This document shows positions 10,676 to 19,918 of a stretch of DNA of 19,918 bases, in pieces; the stretch's first letter is position 1; each line of letters opens with the position of its first letter. Position numbers and translations under genes: made by a program. Source of the stretch: Pleurotus ostreatus/Saccharomyces cerevisiae fusant (Eukaryota > Opisthokonta); the NCBI GenBank assembly GCA_024196135.1, contig JAMQCK010000566.1:1-19918 (forward strand). Direction: 5' to 3'. The notes under the pieces were generated by a model. It was not told the DNA's origin, ran no database searches, and saw nothing but the letters and a program-made list of their open reading frames with translations.

Positions 10676-13553
10676 TCACGTATCCCATGCTATCTTCGCG
10701 GTCTGGAAGGCCTTCAGCAGACCCACGGGAATGAGCGTCTCTTCAACCATCTTGAACCCCCCAAACGTCTCAAATATCTCCCGTGCGTAGAACGCAACGA
10801 TCCATCTCTCGACCTCAGATCGCCCTCTCCATCGACTATCGTTGTGCAGAAGCCCTGTTCTCGCAGGAGACCTGGCATACGCGGTCTCCTGCAGTTGCGC
10901 CCACGTCGTCCCCCAGTGCGGAATATACGTTTCGCGTCCCTCCGTGAACTCTGCGAACGTCAAGAATTCGCGATCGCCTGTAGGGCCGCCCGCCCACTCA
11001 TACCGCCGGCTCTCGTAAACGCTTTGGTCCAACCCCATGGATGCAGCAAACTTGGCACTGGGGTCGGCGGGAAGCTGCCTGCGCACGGACAGGAGCGTCA
11101 CGACTGGGTTGGCGATCCCGAGCCCGCCTTCGGACGAGGGTAGGAAGCACCAGCCGGTGGGGATGTCGGTGACGTCGAAGCGCTCGGAGATGAGCTGCCT
11201 GATCTTGCCCACGACGGAGCCGTCGGTGTCCACAAAGACGGCGCGCTGGATGCGCTGGAACGTCGAGATGACCTCGTCCGCGTGAGCCATGCCAAAGCAC
11301 TGCGCTGGCTGCGCGAAGTTGCGGCGGAAGAACTCCATGTACTGTGGGCAGTGCGCGTTAGCGTTGAGATGAGTGACGCATTGCGGGAGATACGAGAACG
11401 CACCTTGTTGAAGCAATTTACATAGCCCATGACGGACTTGGCAGCGGCTAGCTGTCGCGTGAGCTCGGCGATGTGTATATCGACGGCCTTCTGGTCGACG
11501 ACGAAGCGACCCTTCTCGGAGTCGAACACCAAGAATCCCCAAGCCACGGCGCCGCGAGGGAGGCTGGGTTCGAGGGGCGCACCAACACACGCGCCGCCTG
11601 TCTTCTTCATGTTAAATGTGATACCGACGAGGTCGGCGAATGTCTTCATCTCGCGCCATGCAGCGGCGCACTTGCTCGCGTCGTGGCTCTGGAACCAGAA
11701 GTCGTCGTAGATGCGGTAAACGTACAGCCCGTCCGCCCTCTGGTTGACTGCGAAGTCCATAGCGAAGAGGATTGCTTCGCCGCACAGAACCTACGCGAAT
11801 TGTAAGCGTCCGCTATGGCAAGGATGTGAATGATTGAGACTCACGGATAGCGCATGCGCGATTGGCACTCCCCTTTTTCTGACCTGTAACTCAGAGCCTT
11901 CGAAGCGCATCTTGGCGCTCAGCCACTTCCGGAAGAAACCAAGCCACTTCTCAGGCATCCCAAAGAACTCGAGCACCGTGAGGATACTCTGATGCGGTAT
12001 GGAAGGTCCAAACCTGCGAAACGTCAGTCTCATTGCATCCGTGTCGGGGTCACGTCCACGCACCATTCAAGATCCGCACGCATGATTGTCGAGCTCCCAT
12101 ACAGAGTTCTCTGAAGATGCGTCTCCGTGGCCACTAGACGCAACAACGCCTGCTGCGCGGAGACACCATGGTTGTACTTCTCCCCCGCCTTCGGCTCCTC
12201 ATCGTAAGCTACTTCCTCCTTAGATTCGTCCGGGAGTTGGGTACAGAAGAACTCGTTGAGGCGGATGTCACGACGTCGTCCTTGGATTGTGTGCGCCGAC
12301 CCACGGGTCCAATCCAGCATTTGGCACCGACGAGCCTCTTCTTGCTCTGAGAGCAGCGAGGAGTCGGGCTTCCAGGCGCGCGACTGAGCAATCTTCTTGA
12401 AGCCGTTCTTAAGCTCGGTGCTCCACTTGACACCGATGTACTGGAAAAGAAGCGCCTGCATGATCTCGTTGTCCATATAGGCCCTGCACTGGTGTTAAGC
12501 CAGACATAAAATGAGGAACAGACACCATCGAACCTATATCTCCCTGCGATGTTCCGCCGCATTTCGATGGGAACGCCGTCTGCGGGCCAGTCCCAGTCGT
12601 CCAAGCTAGCCAGCATCATGTTCAGGACGCTAGTCACCTCCTCGATAATGACTTCGTTACTGATGAAGCTTTTCAGCGTCGCAGCCTTCTCGGCGGACAA
12701 GAGGTCGCGAGCGAGCAGGGACTGCATCAGGGCAGGCATTTCGGTGGCATCGAGTTTGGATGACGATAAAACATCTCCGTAGTCTTGGATCTGCTTGCGC
12801 AAGTCGGTAAGCGCGGTGGTAGCCGCCGACTCGGAGAACAAGTCATCGAGATAGGCCTTGATGGCGTCGACGTCGACCTCCTTTGCCTCTGTGATCAGTT
12901 TCTGTATCTGGGCCTGCTGTGTGATGCCCTCTGTAAAGACATGAGTGAGCAGTAGCAAGGTTTGACAAAGTGAAAGCGCGCACCCTCTCTTTTGTTGGAT
13001 CTGCTTTCGACGGCCTGATCCGAAGGTGACGCCGTCGCAAGGGAATCACCACTGGTAAGCCATTCAGATAAAAGGTCGCCAAAGAGCTTCGCATAGTCAT
13101 ATCGCCGAAGCGCCTGCGCCAGCTCCTTTTCGAGTTGTTCAACCATCTTTAGGATCTCCGCATCCGTTACGGATGGGTCGCTGTGAGCTTGCCATAGCCA
13201 GCTGTAGGATGACACGCGTCAGCAACCACGATGAAGACACGAGTAGAAAGCACGAGGCCTACCACTCTAAATTATCGTAGTCGATGTCCTCGCCTACGAG
13301 GCGGCCGACTCCAGTCCAGCTGCGTATACGACGCAGGAGAGTATCGGCACGCTTGTACGGCGTAGTCTCCTCAGACGCAGCCTTCAGTGTCTCCTTGACG
13401 TACGCCGTACACGCGCTACGCTGGCGCTCGAGCTCAGCAAGCTTGATGCTTGTGATGTACTGGAACGTCTGTCCGAAGCCCGAATCTGTGAGCGCAATGA
13501 TCAGTAAGCAGAGGTAGTATAAGGTGAGAACACTCGCTGTTCGTGGACGCCAT
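10676..13553 (-). CDS. rvt: Cellular (domesticated) reverse transcriptase, rvt family
   Basis: Eight exons: 13553-13532, 13485-13263, 13201-12984, 12930-12534, 12483-12064, 12013-11845, 11790-11404 and 11341-10676, joining in frame to about 833 residues. Catalytic-domain motifs by position: motif A-like ADLEWFGPSI with Asp424 (rebuilt across the exon 5/6 junction), motif B-like RKRGVPIAHALS at 472-483, motif C IYDDFWF with YDD at 511-513, then FNMKKTG (motif D region) and VAWGFLVFD (motif E region). About 420 residues precede motif A and include Glu/Lys-rich helical stretches. The C-terminal ~280 residues hold FNKYMEFFRRNFAQPAQCFG, ERFDVTDIPTGW and GGLGIANP blocks, which I recognise from fungal rvt proteins. 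Known rvt genes are single-copy, non-mobile and under selection, and the Neurospora protein polymerises nucleotides in vitro; the cellular role is unresolved. No RNase H, endonuclease, integrase, LTR or poly-A tail flanks the gene. The first exon is doubtful. Confidence 0.9.
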
Positions 13554-14065
13554 GATGTGTTTGACGAAGGGGGCCGATTTCCAGGTACTTATAATGCGCA
13601 AGGCAGTGTCTGACTCGCGATGTGTCAAACTGCTTCGCGAGCGCCCATCGCTGTCTTCCTAGTCATGGGTCATCTACGATCATTGGCCTATATCGATGGC
13701 ACGGACCAGCCCCCAATATCGAGCTGTTCTCCAATTCCTATCGAGAAGCCAGGGGTCATGCCCTCGTGCCCGGCAGTGTCAATGAAGATTTCGTTGGTTA
13801 TACGCGTTGAATGGCGAATGGAAAGTAAGTGAAGGAAAACAGCGATTGGGCACCGACAGTGCATCTGTCCACACCTTATCCTGCGACAGTCAGTACTTGC
13901 AGCAACGTGAGGCACGCACCTCGGTCAGAAGTACACATATCGCGTCGAAATCCTACGTTTGCCAGTGCATACATACCAGCATGTCATTATACTCGTCAGT
14001 CCATAGTGCATGTCAGTACTCAAAGACCAAGATACCCCCTAACTCTCGGACTTCCTCCGTCGTCT
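13554..14065. other. Intergenic spacer, rvt promoter and nucleoporin 3' side
   Basis: 512 bases lie between the nucleoporin stop and the rvt start, both genes on the - strand. Short open frames here do not join either neighbour and match nothing I recognise. It should contain the rvt promoter and the nucleoporin 3' untranslated region. Confidence 0.4.
13588..13593 (-). promoter_or_regulatory. rvt: Possible TATA box of the rvt gene
   Basis: On the - strand this reads TATAAG and lies about 35 bases upstream of the proposed rvt start codon at 13553. The position would imply a very short leader, so the assignment is tentative. Confidence 0.25.
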
Positions 14066-16346
14066 TCAAGCACCCTCTGCCTTCGCTTTCACGAACTCGA
14101 TCTCGCGGTTAAGCGCCGCCAGCATCTCCTGCGCCTCGCCCTCGGACTTGAACTTCAGATTGTACGTCTTCGAGTCGCCCTGGTCGTGCCCGACGAAGGA
14201 GACTGCGAGCTTGTTGTTCACCTTCGGGTTGAGGCCGCCGTAGAGCTTGAAGTTCTAGAGAGGGCGCGTCAGTACGATGCAGACGCACGAAGAGGACCGC
14301 GGAAGCAGGAAGCGGCGTGAAGAGAACCGAAAGGAAAAGGATAACGGTAGAGAAGATAAACTCACGATGTTGATCTTCCCAGTGCTGCTGTTCCGCATCA
14401 ACATCCGCCTGACCTCGCTCTTCTTGTGCTTCTTCAAGCGCACCATGCCTATCATACACCGTCAGCCCATTCCTCGATCTCAACAAAAACACACAACTCA
14501 CCCGACCCCAGCTTCGTCCACTTCCCATCATCAAGCTTGAACGCCGCCGCGCGCATGACGTGCGTCGTTACTTCCTCCTCTTCACCAATCCCCTCTTCAT
14601 CGTGCGGGTTCGTGCTGAGCAGGCCAAAGTTGTTGGCATCGCCGTCTGCTGCCTTCTCGCCCTCGGCTGGCTTCTCTGCCTCCACTGCCTCCTCCTTCTT
14701 CTCAGCGGGCTTGGACCCGAAGGCAGAGCCCGAACCAAAGGACGAACCCGTGCCGAAGGAAGAGCCCGAGCCAAAGGAGAAGCCCGAGCCAGACGTAGAG
14801 CCGCCGCCAAAGGAAAACCCTGAAGCTGGCTTCGTCTCTCCCTCCTTCTTCTCCGGCTCGCCCTCCCCCGGCGTCCTTGGTGGGCTGCCAAAGCCGAAAC
14901 CGACTGGATTGCCCAGTGAGCCAGCGCTCGGGGGCTTTCCGAATCCGAACGCACCGAAGGCGGACGGCTTGGCAGGTGGTGTCGCGGGTGGCGGAGTGGG
15001 TGTGGGCGACGCGCCGAACAAGCTGCTCGTCGAGGCGGCGCGGTCGGGGGCGCTGCCGAAGCTGAAGGAGGGCTTGGAGCCCGAGCCAAAGGAGAACCCA
15101 GAGCTCCCGCTGTCGGTCTTGGCGAACGAGAAGGAGGGTGGGGCGGCGTCCTTGGTCTCCTTGGCTGACTCCGTCTTCGCGAACGAGAATGGGTTTGCCG
15201 GTGCGTCTTTCTTGCTCGCATCTGAGGAGAAGGCCGAGCCATTGCTGCTCTCTGCAGGTTTGCTAGTCTCCGCAGGCTTACTGAATGAGAAGCCAGAAGA
15301 AAGCTTGGGAGGCTCCTCAGATGCCGGTGTGGGCGCGTCTGGCTTAGTCAGAGAGAACGGCAGGTTTGAGGCGGCAGTGACAGGTGGAGGAACGGGGAAG
15401 GAGAACGGGGACGGCTTGCTGCTGGGCGTCTCGGTGGGCTTGAAGGTGAAGCCACCACCACCTGAGCTTGCAGGTGGTGTCGATGTCGCCGCGGGCTTGG
15501 GGAATCCCGCGAAGGCCGCCGGAGGCGCAGGCATGCTGACTTTCGGCGGTTCTGCCTTCGCAGGCGCAGCTGCGGGGGTGTTCTCCTTCTCGACACCGGC
15601 GTCGTATTGCTTCTGTACGGAGATGCGCAGCGTCTTGTAGTGCTCTGCGAGCGCCGCAATATCCGCGAAGGGGTCCTCTTCAACCGCGTGCGTGATCGCG
15701 GACACGAACGAGACGTTCAGGCCGCGCAGTGCCGTGTAGTATGTCAGCGCTGCCGACGGCTTCGAGGCAGTCGTAGTCGCAGGCGTGAGCGAGGGGGCTG
15801 CTGCAGGCGGATGAACTGGCTTTGGAGGTGCAGGGGGAGCAGATGTGGCGCCCAGCAAACCCGCGAATGTCTTGGTGGCATTGGACGCGGAACTGGACAC
15901 TGAGGGCGCGCCGAATGAGAAGCTGCCGGCGGGGCTGGTCGTTGTGCTTGAGCTGGTCGAGGGGGTAGAGCCGAAGCCACCGAAGCCGCTGAAGCCCGCG
16001 AATTTTGGTGCAGCCGAGGGCTGGAGGGGATGTCAATGCATGCTTTGCACGCGTCCAGCACGTCACGCACCGCGTCAGTTGTCGCTGCGGGGGTGCTCGA
16101 CCGCGAACGCTTGGGGAGACCGCGTATTCTGATTCATGAATGAGACCCTTGGATGCGATATAGCAGAGGGAATGTTTACTTTCGTCCTGCAAGCGTAGCC
16201 TCGTCCGCCTTCTTCAGACCCTGTCCCGGTTCATTGTCCTATTCCAAAGACTCGTCAGCCATTGTTCACTTGTCCAACAACATACGCACATCTCCATCAT
16301 TGTCCGCATCGTCCCTCGTCGCTTGCCTCTCTGCACCGCGCTTCAT
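14066..16346 (-). CDS. NUP2: Nucleoporin NUP2/NUP50-type with FG repeats and Ran-binding domain
   Basis: Mobile nuclear-basket nucleoporin that helps displace cargo from importin alpha and binds Ran-GTP. Six exons: 16346-16290, 16238-16180, 16128-16071, 16020-14502, 14448-14366 and 14254-14066, joining to 654 residues. The N-terminus starts MKRGAERQATRDD, then GLKKADEATLAGRK and IRGLPKRS (residues ~30-47), which resembles the importin-alpha-binding head of NUP2/NUP50. A conserved central block YYTALRGLNVSF lies near residue 150. A Pro/Ser/Ala-rich region with FG, FSFG and GFGFG repeats covers roughly 210-490. The C-terminal RanBP1-type domain begins at about 538 (EEEEVTTHVMRAAAF) and runs through KINI and NFKLYGGLNPKVNNK to the stop. 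Tiny exons 2 and 3 were placed by phase and by the KADE and RGLPKRS motifs. The 19-residue first exon ends at a gtgcgt donor; a later gtgaac donor would leave an intron of only ~31 nt and is disfavoured. Confidence 0.93.
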
Positions 16347-16778
16347 GGTGCCGCAGGCTTTTGTGAACGGTGAAGGTGGTTGAAGTCGAAGACAGAAAAC
16401 AAGCGCGTGCCGAAAAGGGAAGTCGCCACTCAGCACGGTGGTCCAAGCGCGTTCCTCGCCACCCTTTCATTGAAGTTCGCATGAATTACGCAGGCTAAGC
16501 CAGCGCTCACAGCGGCCAGGTATACAGCAACACTATGCAAATGTGTATCTTAGCGTACAGACAAGGGGTTTATGACAGGCGTATCCTAGCTATACAACGG
16601 GATACTTATGGTAGAATCCTCGAGCATCACCGATGCGTGTTTATGGAAGAAGGGCAAATAAAGGAAGAAGGAAGAAGTGCAGATGAGACCCCCCAAGCAA
16701 CAGGTAAGTAAGTAGGTGACGGCGAGCAGCATAGATACAGAGGGAGTAGTAGAAGGAGAATGTCCAAGAAACCAACAT
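16347..16778. other. Intergenic spacer, nucleoporin promoter and MGA2 3' side
   Basis: 432 bases lie between the MGA2-like stop and the nucleoporin start, both genes on the - strand. No frame here resembles a protein and no RNA gene is evident. It should hold the nucleoporin promoter and the MGA2-like 3' untranslated region. Confidence 0.4.
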
Positions 16779-19700
16779 CTAATGCCGCAGAACGGAAGGA
16801 ATAGGCAGGGCCGCTGTGAACATCTGCCATGCGAACTGCACTCCGGTGAACATGCCCCAGATGATGGACATGAAGAGGATGGGCAGCCAGAAGAGAACGA
16901 GCATGCGATCCTCTGCAAACAGAGTGAGTTTAGTGCAGCTAACAAGAAATTCAGACAACTCACGCTTCTTCTGCAACTTCTGTTGTTGACGCGCCGTTGG
17001 CTGATAGCCATACGAGTTGACCTCCTTCGCCGAGACCTGGTGGATATCATACTCCGCGCGCCTGCGCGAGCGCGAGCCCTCCGCCTGCTCCGGTCCATTC
17101 TCCACCACCCGTCGCGGCGTGTACGCCGGAGGTGCAATATCTTCCTCCGCCTGCTGTTGCTGTTGTTGCGCCTGCTGCAACTGCAAAACCTGCGCCAGCC
17201 ATTTGTCGCACTGGCTGCGGAAGTCCTGCGCCGCCTTCACCGCGTTCGCGCCGACGCCCGCGGGCTCGGCCTCGCCACTGCCACCTCCGCGCCCCAGCTG
17301 CGCCCAGTTGGGCATCATGGGCACGTAGACCGGGAAGACGGGGATGTTCTGAAGGACGCCGGGTAGCTGGGGGAAATTCGGAAGCTGGGGAAGGGGCAGC
17401 TGCGGGAAAAACGTTTTGTGGATCATCTCGACGAGCGACGCGGCCTGCTTGTCGTCGGGGACGCCCGGCAGCTTCTCGGGTAGCTTTTCCTGCTTGCCCG
17501 CCCTGCTCGCCGGACGGTCTTCCGTGAGCCTTGCCATGCTGCGCTTCTTGACCGGCGTCGAATGTCCCGACGGGCGGCGCCTCGTCTGCCGCCTCCGCCT
17601 CAGCAAGTGCTCGTCCTCGGACTCTTCCTCCGCATCGCCCCAGTGGGCCTCCTCTTCCGACTCGTAGCACACGGTCTCCGGTGGGTCAGTGCGGACGATG
17701 TCATCAAAGAAACCGTCCACGGCGACCTCCTCGGCCGTCTTTCCAAGGGCGTTGACGATCTCCCTGTCCGCGCCCGCATTGAGCAGGCATGCTGCCACCT
17801 CCTTCGAGCCGACCAGAGCGGCGACGTGGAGCGAGGTATACCCGTTGCGATCCCGGGCGTCGATGTCCGCGCCGTGATCGATGAGGAACTGCGTGAGGCC
17901 TGCATACTTGAGGAAGGCGGCAAGGTGTAGGAGCGTCTGTCCGCTGGTCGTCGTGTACGCGAGAGCGTCAGGGATAGACACCTTCGCGGCGGACGCATGC
18001 TCGACGGGCGCGTTCATGACCGACAGGAAGTTCGTGATGACCTTCTCAAAGTCGGCGTTCTCGCCCACCTGCTGCAGCAGGAATGGGCGCAGCTCCCGGG
18101 TAGCGAGCTGCATCGAGTTTGGCGCGGTGCCCGTCGGCTGGTCGGAACCGTCGCCAGTGTTGCCCACAATGCGCATGGCAACATTCTTCGCGTCCTCGAT
18201 CTTGCCCGTCATCTTGAGGCCGACGACTTGCAAAGCAAGCTCCATGCTGTAAGACAGTCAGTATCGGTGACCTGAAGGAGGAAACACATCAGCGCACAGT
18301 GCACGGTCCGACTCGTCCGAGTAGGTGAAGAGCGAGGTCGGCATAACTGAGGGATCGTCCGCCTTGGGGAAACCGTCGATCCAAACTGCGACCACACCAG
18401 GCGTAGCTCGCGGCGGCAAGATGCACACGAGCGTATTCTCGCTCCACCGCTGCGTCGAGCTCGCCACCACGTCGCCAAACACGCAGTGCAGCGCAACATT
18501 CGCATGGAAGTTAGCGCCCAACACGGTCACCTCGATCCCACCGTGAGTTGGCCCGGTGTTGGGGATGAGGCGATGGATGGTCGGGATCTGCAGAGCTGGT
18601 GGGGCAGCTGGCGCTTGGCCGAAGTACATAAAGGGGTAGGAGTCGATAGCAGTGGGAACCATGGAGGTCTGCTGCAGGCCATTCGTCGTCGGCGTAAGCA
18701 TCGGATTGGTTTCCTCTTGCAACACGGCGGACAGCATTTGGATGTCGGGGCTGTAGTCAAGGGGCGTTGAGGGCCCATCTGGCGAGGACTCCGACTCGTG
18801 CGATGAGTTCTGCAGCGACGGTACTTGCGAGTGCGAAGGCGGTTCCGAGCTTGGGTACGACAGGCCGGATGGAGGTGAAGGGGAGCGGGTCAAAGGAACG
18901 GACGATGTCGATGACGCCGGGGACGGCGCGCTCGCAACGCTGGATTGCCTGGCTTGGCGTTCGGGCTTTCCTGCAGAATCATAAGGTTTCTTTTTGGCCG
19001 ATGCATCCGCCAGCCGCTTCTTGCGCTTGAGTGCCTGGTCCGCGCCCCCCTGAGACCAGTCGGAGTCCATGACTGGGTACCCGTTCATGGCATCCCCATG
19101 GCGGGCACTGCTGCTGGCACCAGCCGTCTTGTGGTCGTCGGTAATCATGATGGGTGGCGAGGCGCCGATACCGACGAGACGACCGACATGATCGACCAGC
19201 GAAAAGTTCAGCCTGAAGCCAACCTTTTCCCGGTGGTGTCGGCAGTAGCAAGTGATGCGAATAGGGAGAACGACAGAGCCATTGGAGAACTCAATGGTAT
19301 CTGCGCAGTTGAACTGCAGAATGCTGGTCGTGTCCTCCTGCGTCTTGTCGTCCATAGCGTCGCCGTCTGACTTTTGAGGCTTAACACGGGCGGCGATCTT
19401 CTTCGCTACGCGCTTGGCCTACAATGCATGTGAGTAGATTAGATTAGCGGATGACGAAAAGCGCACTTCTCGAGTCCGGCAGCTTGAGCAGCTGATCACT
19501 TGGCTATGAGGCGGAGACGCGCAACTGACGTTGGCCGTCAGGTACAGTGTATCCTGCGGGTCGGCCTCTAAAGCACAGTCAATTTCTTTTCAGATAGATG
19601 GAGCCTCGCAACGCACCAACTTTGCCCTGCTTGCGGGTTGGCTTCTTTGTCGCCGTACCAGCAGGCAGCCGTAGCCACTTCCAGGTCCCCACTCGATCGT

Positions 19701-19918
19701 ACCGTCGGGACTCTGAGGTAGCAGTCCCGTCCGCAAGGTCCATCGTGACGCGAATCTGCGTCTCCACTCGCGACTTCGTGCCGCTTTCCGGGATCGAGGG
19801 GAACATGACTGGCAGGCTGCGCACACGTCAGACACGCATCGAGAGGGGTCGAACATGCGCGGGACACGTACTTGAAGCAGGCTTCCTTAGGGGGGTATAC
19901 GACCTTCTGGTTGAACAT
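16779..19918 (-). CDS. MGA2: MGA2/SPT23-like ER-anchored transcription factor (5' end outside the window)
   Basis: Membrane-tethered activator; in yeast the soluble part is released by ubiquitin- and proteasome-dependent processing and activates the OLE1 fatty-acid desaturase gene. Exons seen: 19918-19872, 19816-19617, 19567-19467, 19418-18298, 18246-16964 and 16912-16779, giving 961 residues. The window ends exactly on an in-frame ATG, so the N-terminus may continue outside. Order of parts: SGTKSRVETQIRV block, paired-cysteine CSSCRTREAKRVAKK, basic KRKKR stretch (likely nuclear signal), Ser/Pro-rich linker, IPT/TIG immunoglobulin-like fold (HRLIPNTGPTHGGIEVTVLG, forward ~18340-18580), DRALMELALQVVGLKMTGK across the exon 4/5 junction, ankyrin repeats (forward ~17742-17939), a Pro/Leu repeat, a Gln run, a PPAY motif and one or two C-terminal membrane helices (MLVLFWLPILFMSIIWGMF). 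The domain order is diagnostic. Exon 3 is read straight through a gtcagt that looks like a donor, because the frame and family pattern continue. Confidence 0.92.

Noticed and set aside
12022..12063. Alternative donor gtgacc at the end of rvt exon 5
   Set aside because: It leaves the wrong phase for exon 6. The donor gtgcgt at 12063 restores ADLEWFGPSIPHQ, the expected motif A segment.
10676..13553. Interpretation as a LINE or LTR retrotransposon fragment
   Set aside because: No endonuclease, RNase H, integrase, gag, terminal repeats or A-tail are visible. The gene has seven spliceable introns, which a recently retrotransposed copy would lack, and its C-terminal blocks match the rvt family.
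14426..15640. Long + strand open frame (404 residues) with repetitive EPEPK-type sequence
   Set aside because: It is the antisense shadow of the nucleoporin FG-repeat exon; GC-rich repeats keep the opposite strand open. The - strand product has a proper domain order and splice sites.
17132..17930. Several + strand frames opposite the MGA2-like gene
   Set aside because: They are Arg/Pro-rich shadows of the ankyrin and linker coding sequence with no family resemblance.
19495..19529. Extra short intron in exon 3 of the MGA2-like gene starting at gtcagt
   Set aside because: No acceptor restores the phase, the intron would be under 30 nt, and reading straight through gives the expected CASPPHSQVISCSSC segment.
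1..19918. CRISPR arrays, tRNA or rRNA genes, prophage or bacterial operons
   Set aside because: No regularly spaced repeats, cloverleaf-like sequences or ribosome binding sites were found; gene structure is eukaryotic throughout.

Overview
The window is nuclear DNA of a filamentous fungus, most likely an agaricomycete (mushroom-forming basidiomycete). The evidence is GC-rich coding sequence cut by many very short GT-AG introns (about 46-130 nt, most near 50-60), a DUF6535 protein (a family essentially confined to Agaricomycetes as far as I know), and PEX5, NUP2 and MGA2/SPT23 genes of basidiomycete character. There is no bacterial, plasmid or viral architecture.

Layout. Two genes lie on the + strand: an FAD-dependent aromatic-type monooxygenase (393-2608, 8 exons) and the peroxisomal import receptor PEX5 (2874-5128, 8 exons). 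From 5426 to the right edge everything is on the - strand, in a head-to-tail row. In transcription order from the right these are: an MGA2/SPT23-type membrane-anchored transcription factor (16779 to beyond 19918, partial), a NUP2/NUP50-type FG nucleoporin with a Ran-binding domain (14066-16346), a cellular reverse transcriptase of the fungal rvt family (10676-13553), a degenerate patatin-like protein (8756-about 10197) and a four-helix DUF6535 membrane protein (5426-7667). PEX5 and the DUF6535 gene converge at 5129-5425.

The most interesting locus is the reverse transcriptase. After removal of seven short introns it gives one open frame of about 833 residues. It carries an intact YDD catalytic motif, a plausible motif A aspartate, and the long N- and C-terminal extensions typical of the domesticated, non-mobile rvt genes. 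No LTR, endonuclease, RNase H or integrase is present. Next to it, the patatin-like protein keeps the fold's signature segments but has lost both positions of the Ser/Asp dyad, so it looks like a pseudoenzyme.

The genes do not form a pathway. MGA2, PEX5 and NUP2 are housekeeping genes for lipid regulation, peroxisome import and nuclear transport. The monooxygenase, patatin and DUF6535 genes are accessory-type families. Exon boundaries were worked out by eye from splice sites, reading phase and recalled family motifs. They were not computed or checked against transcripts.
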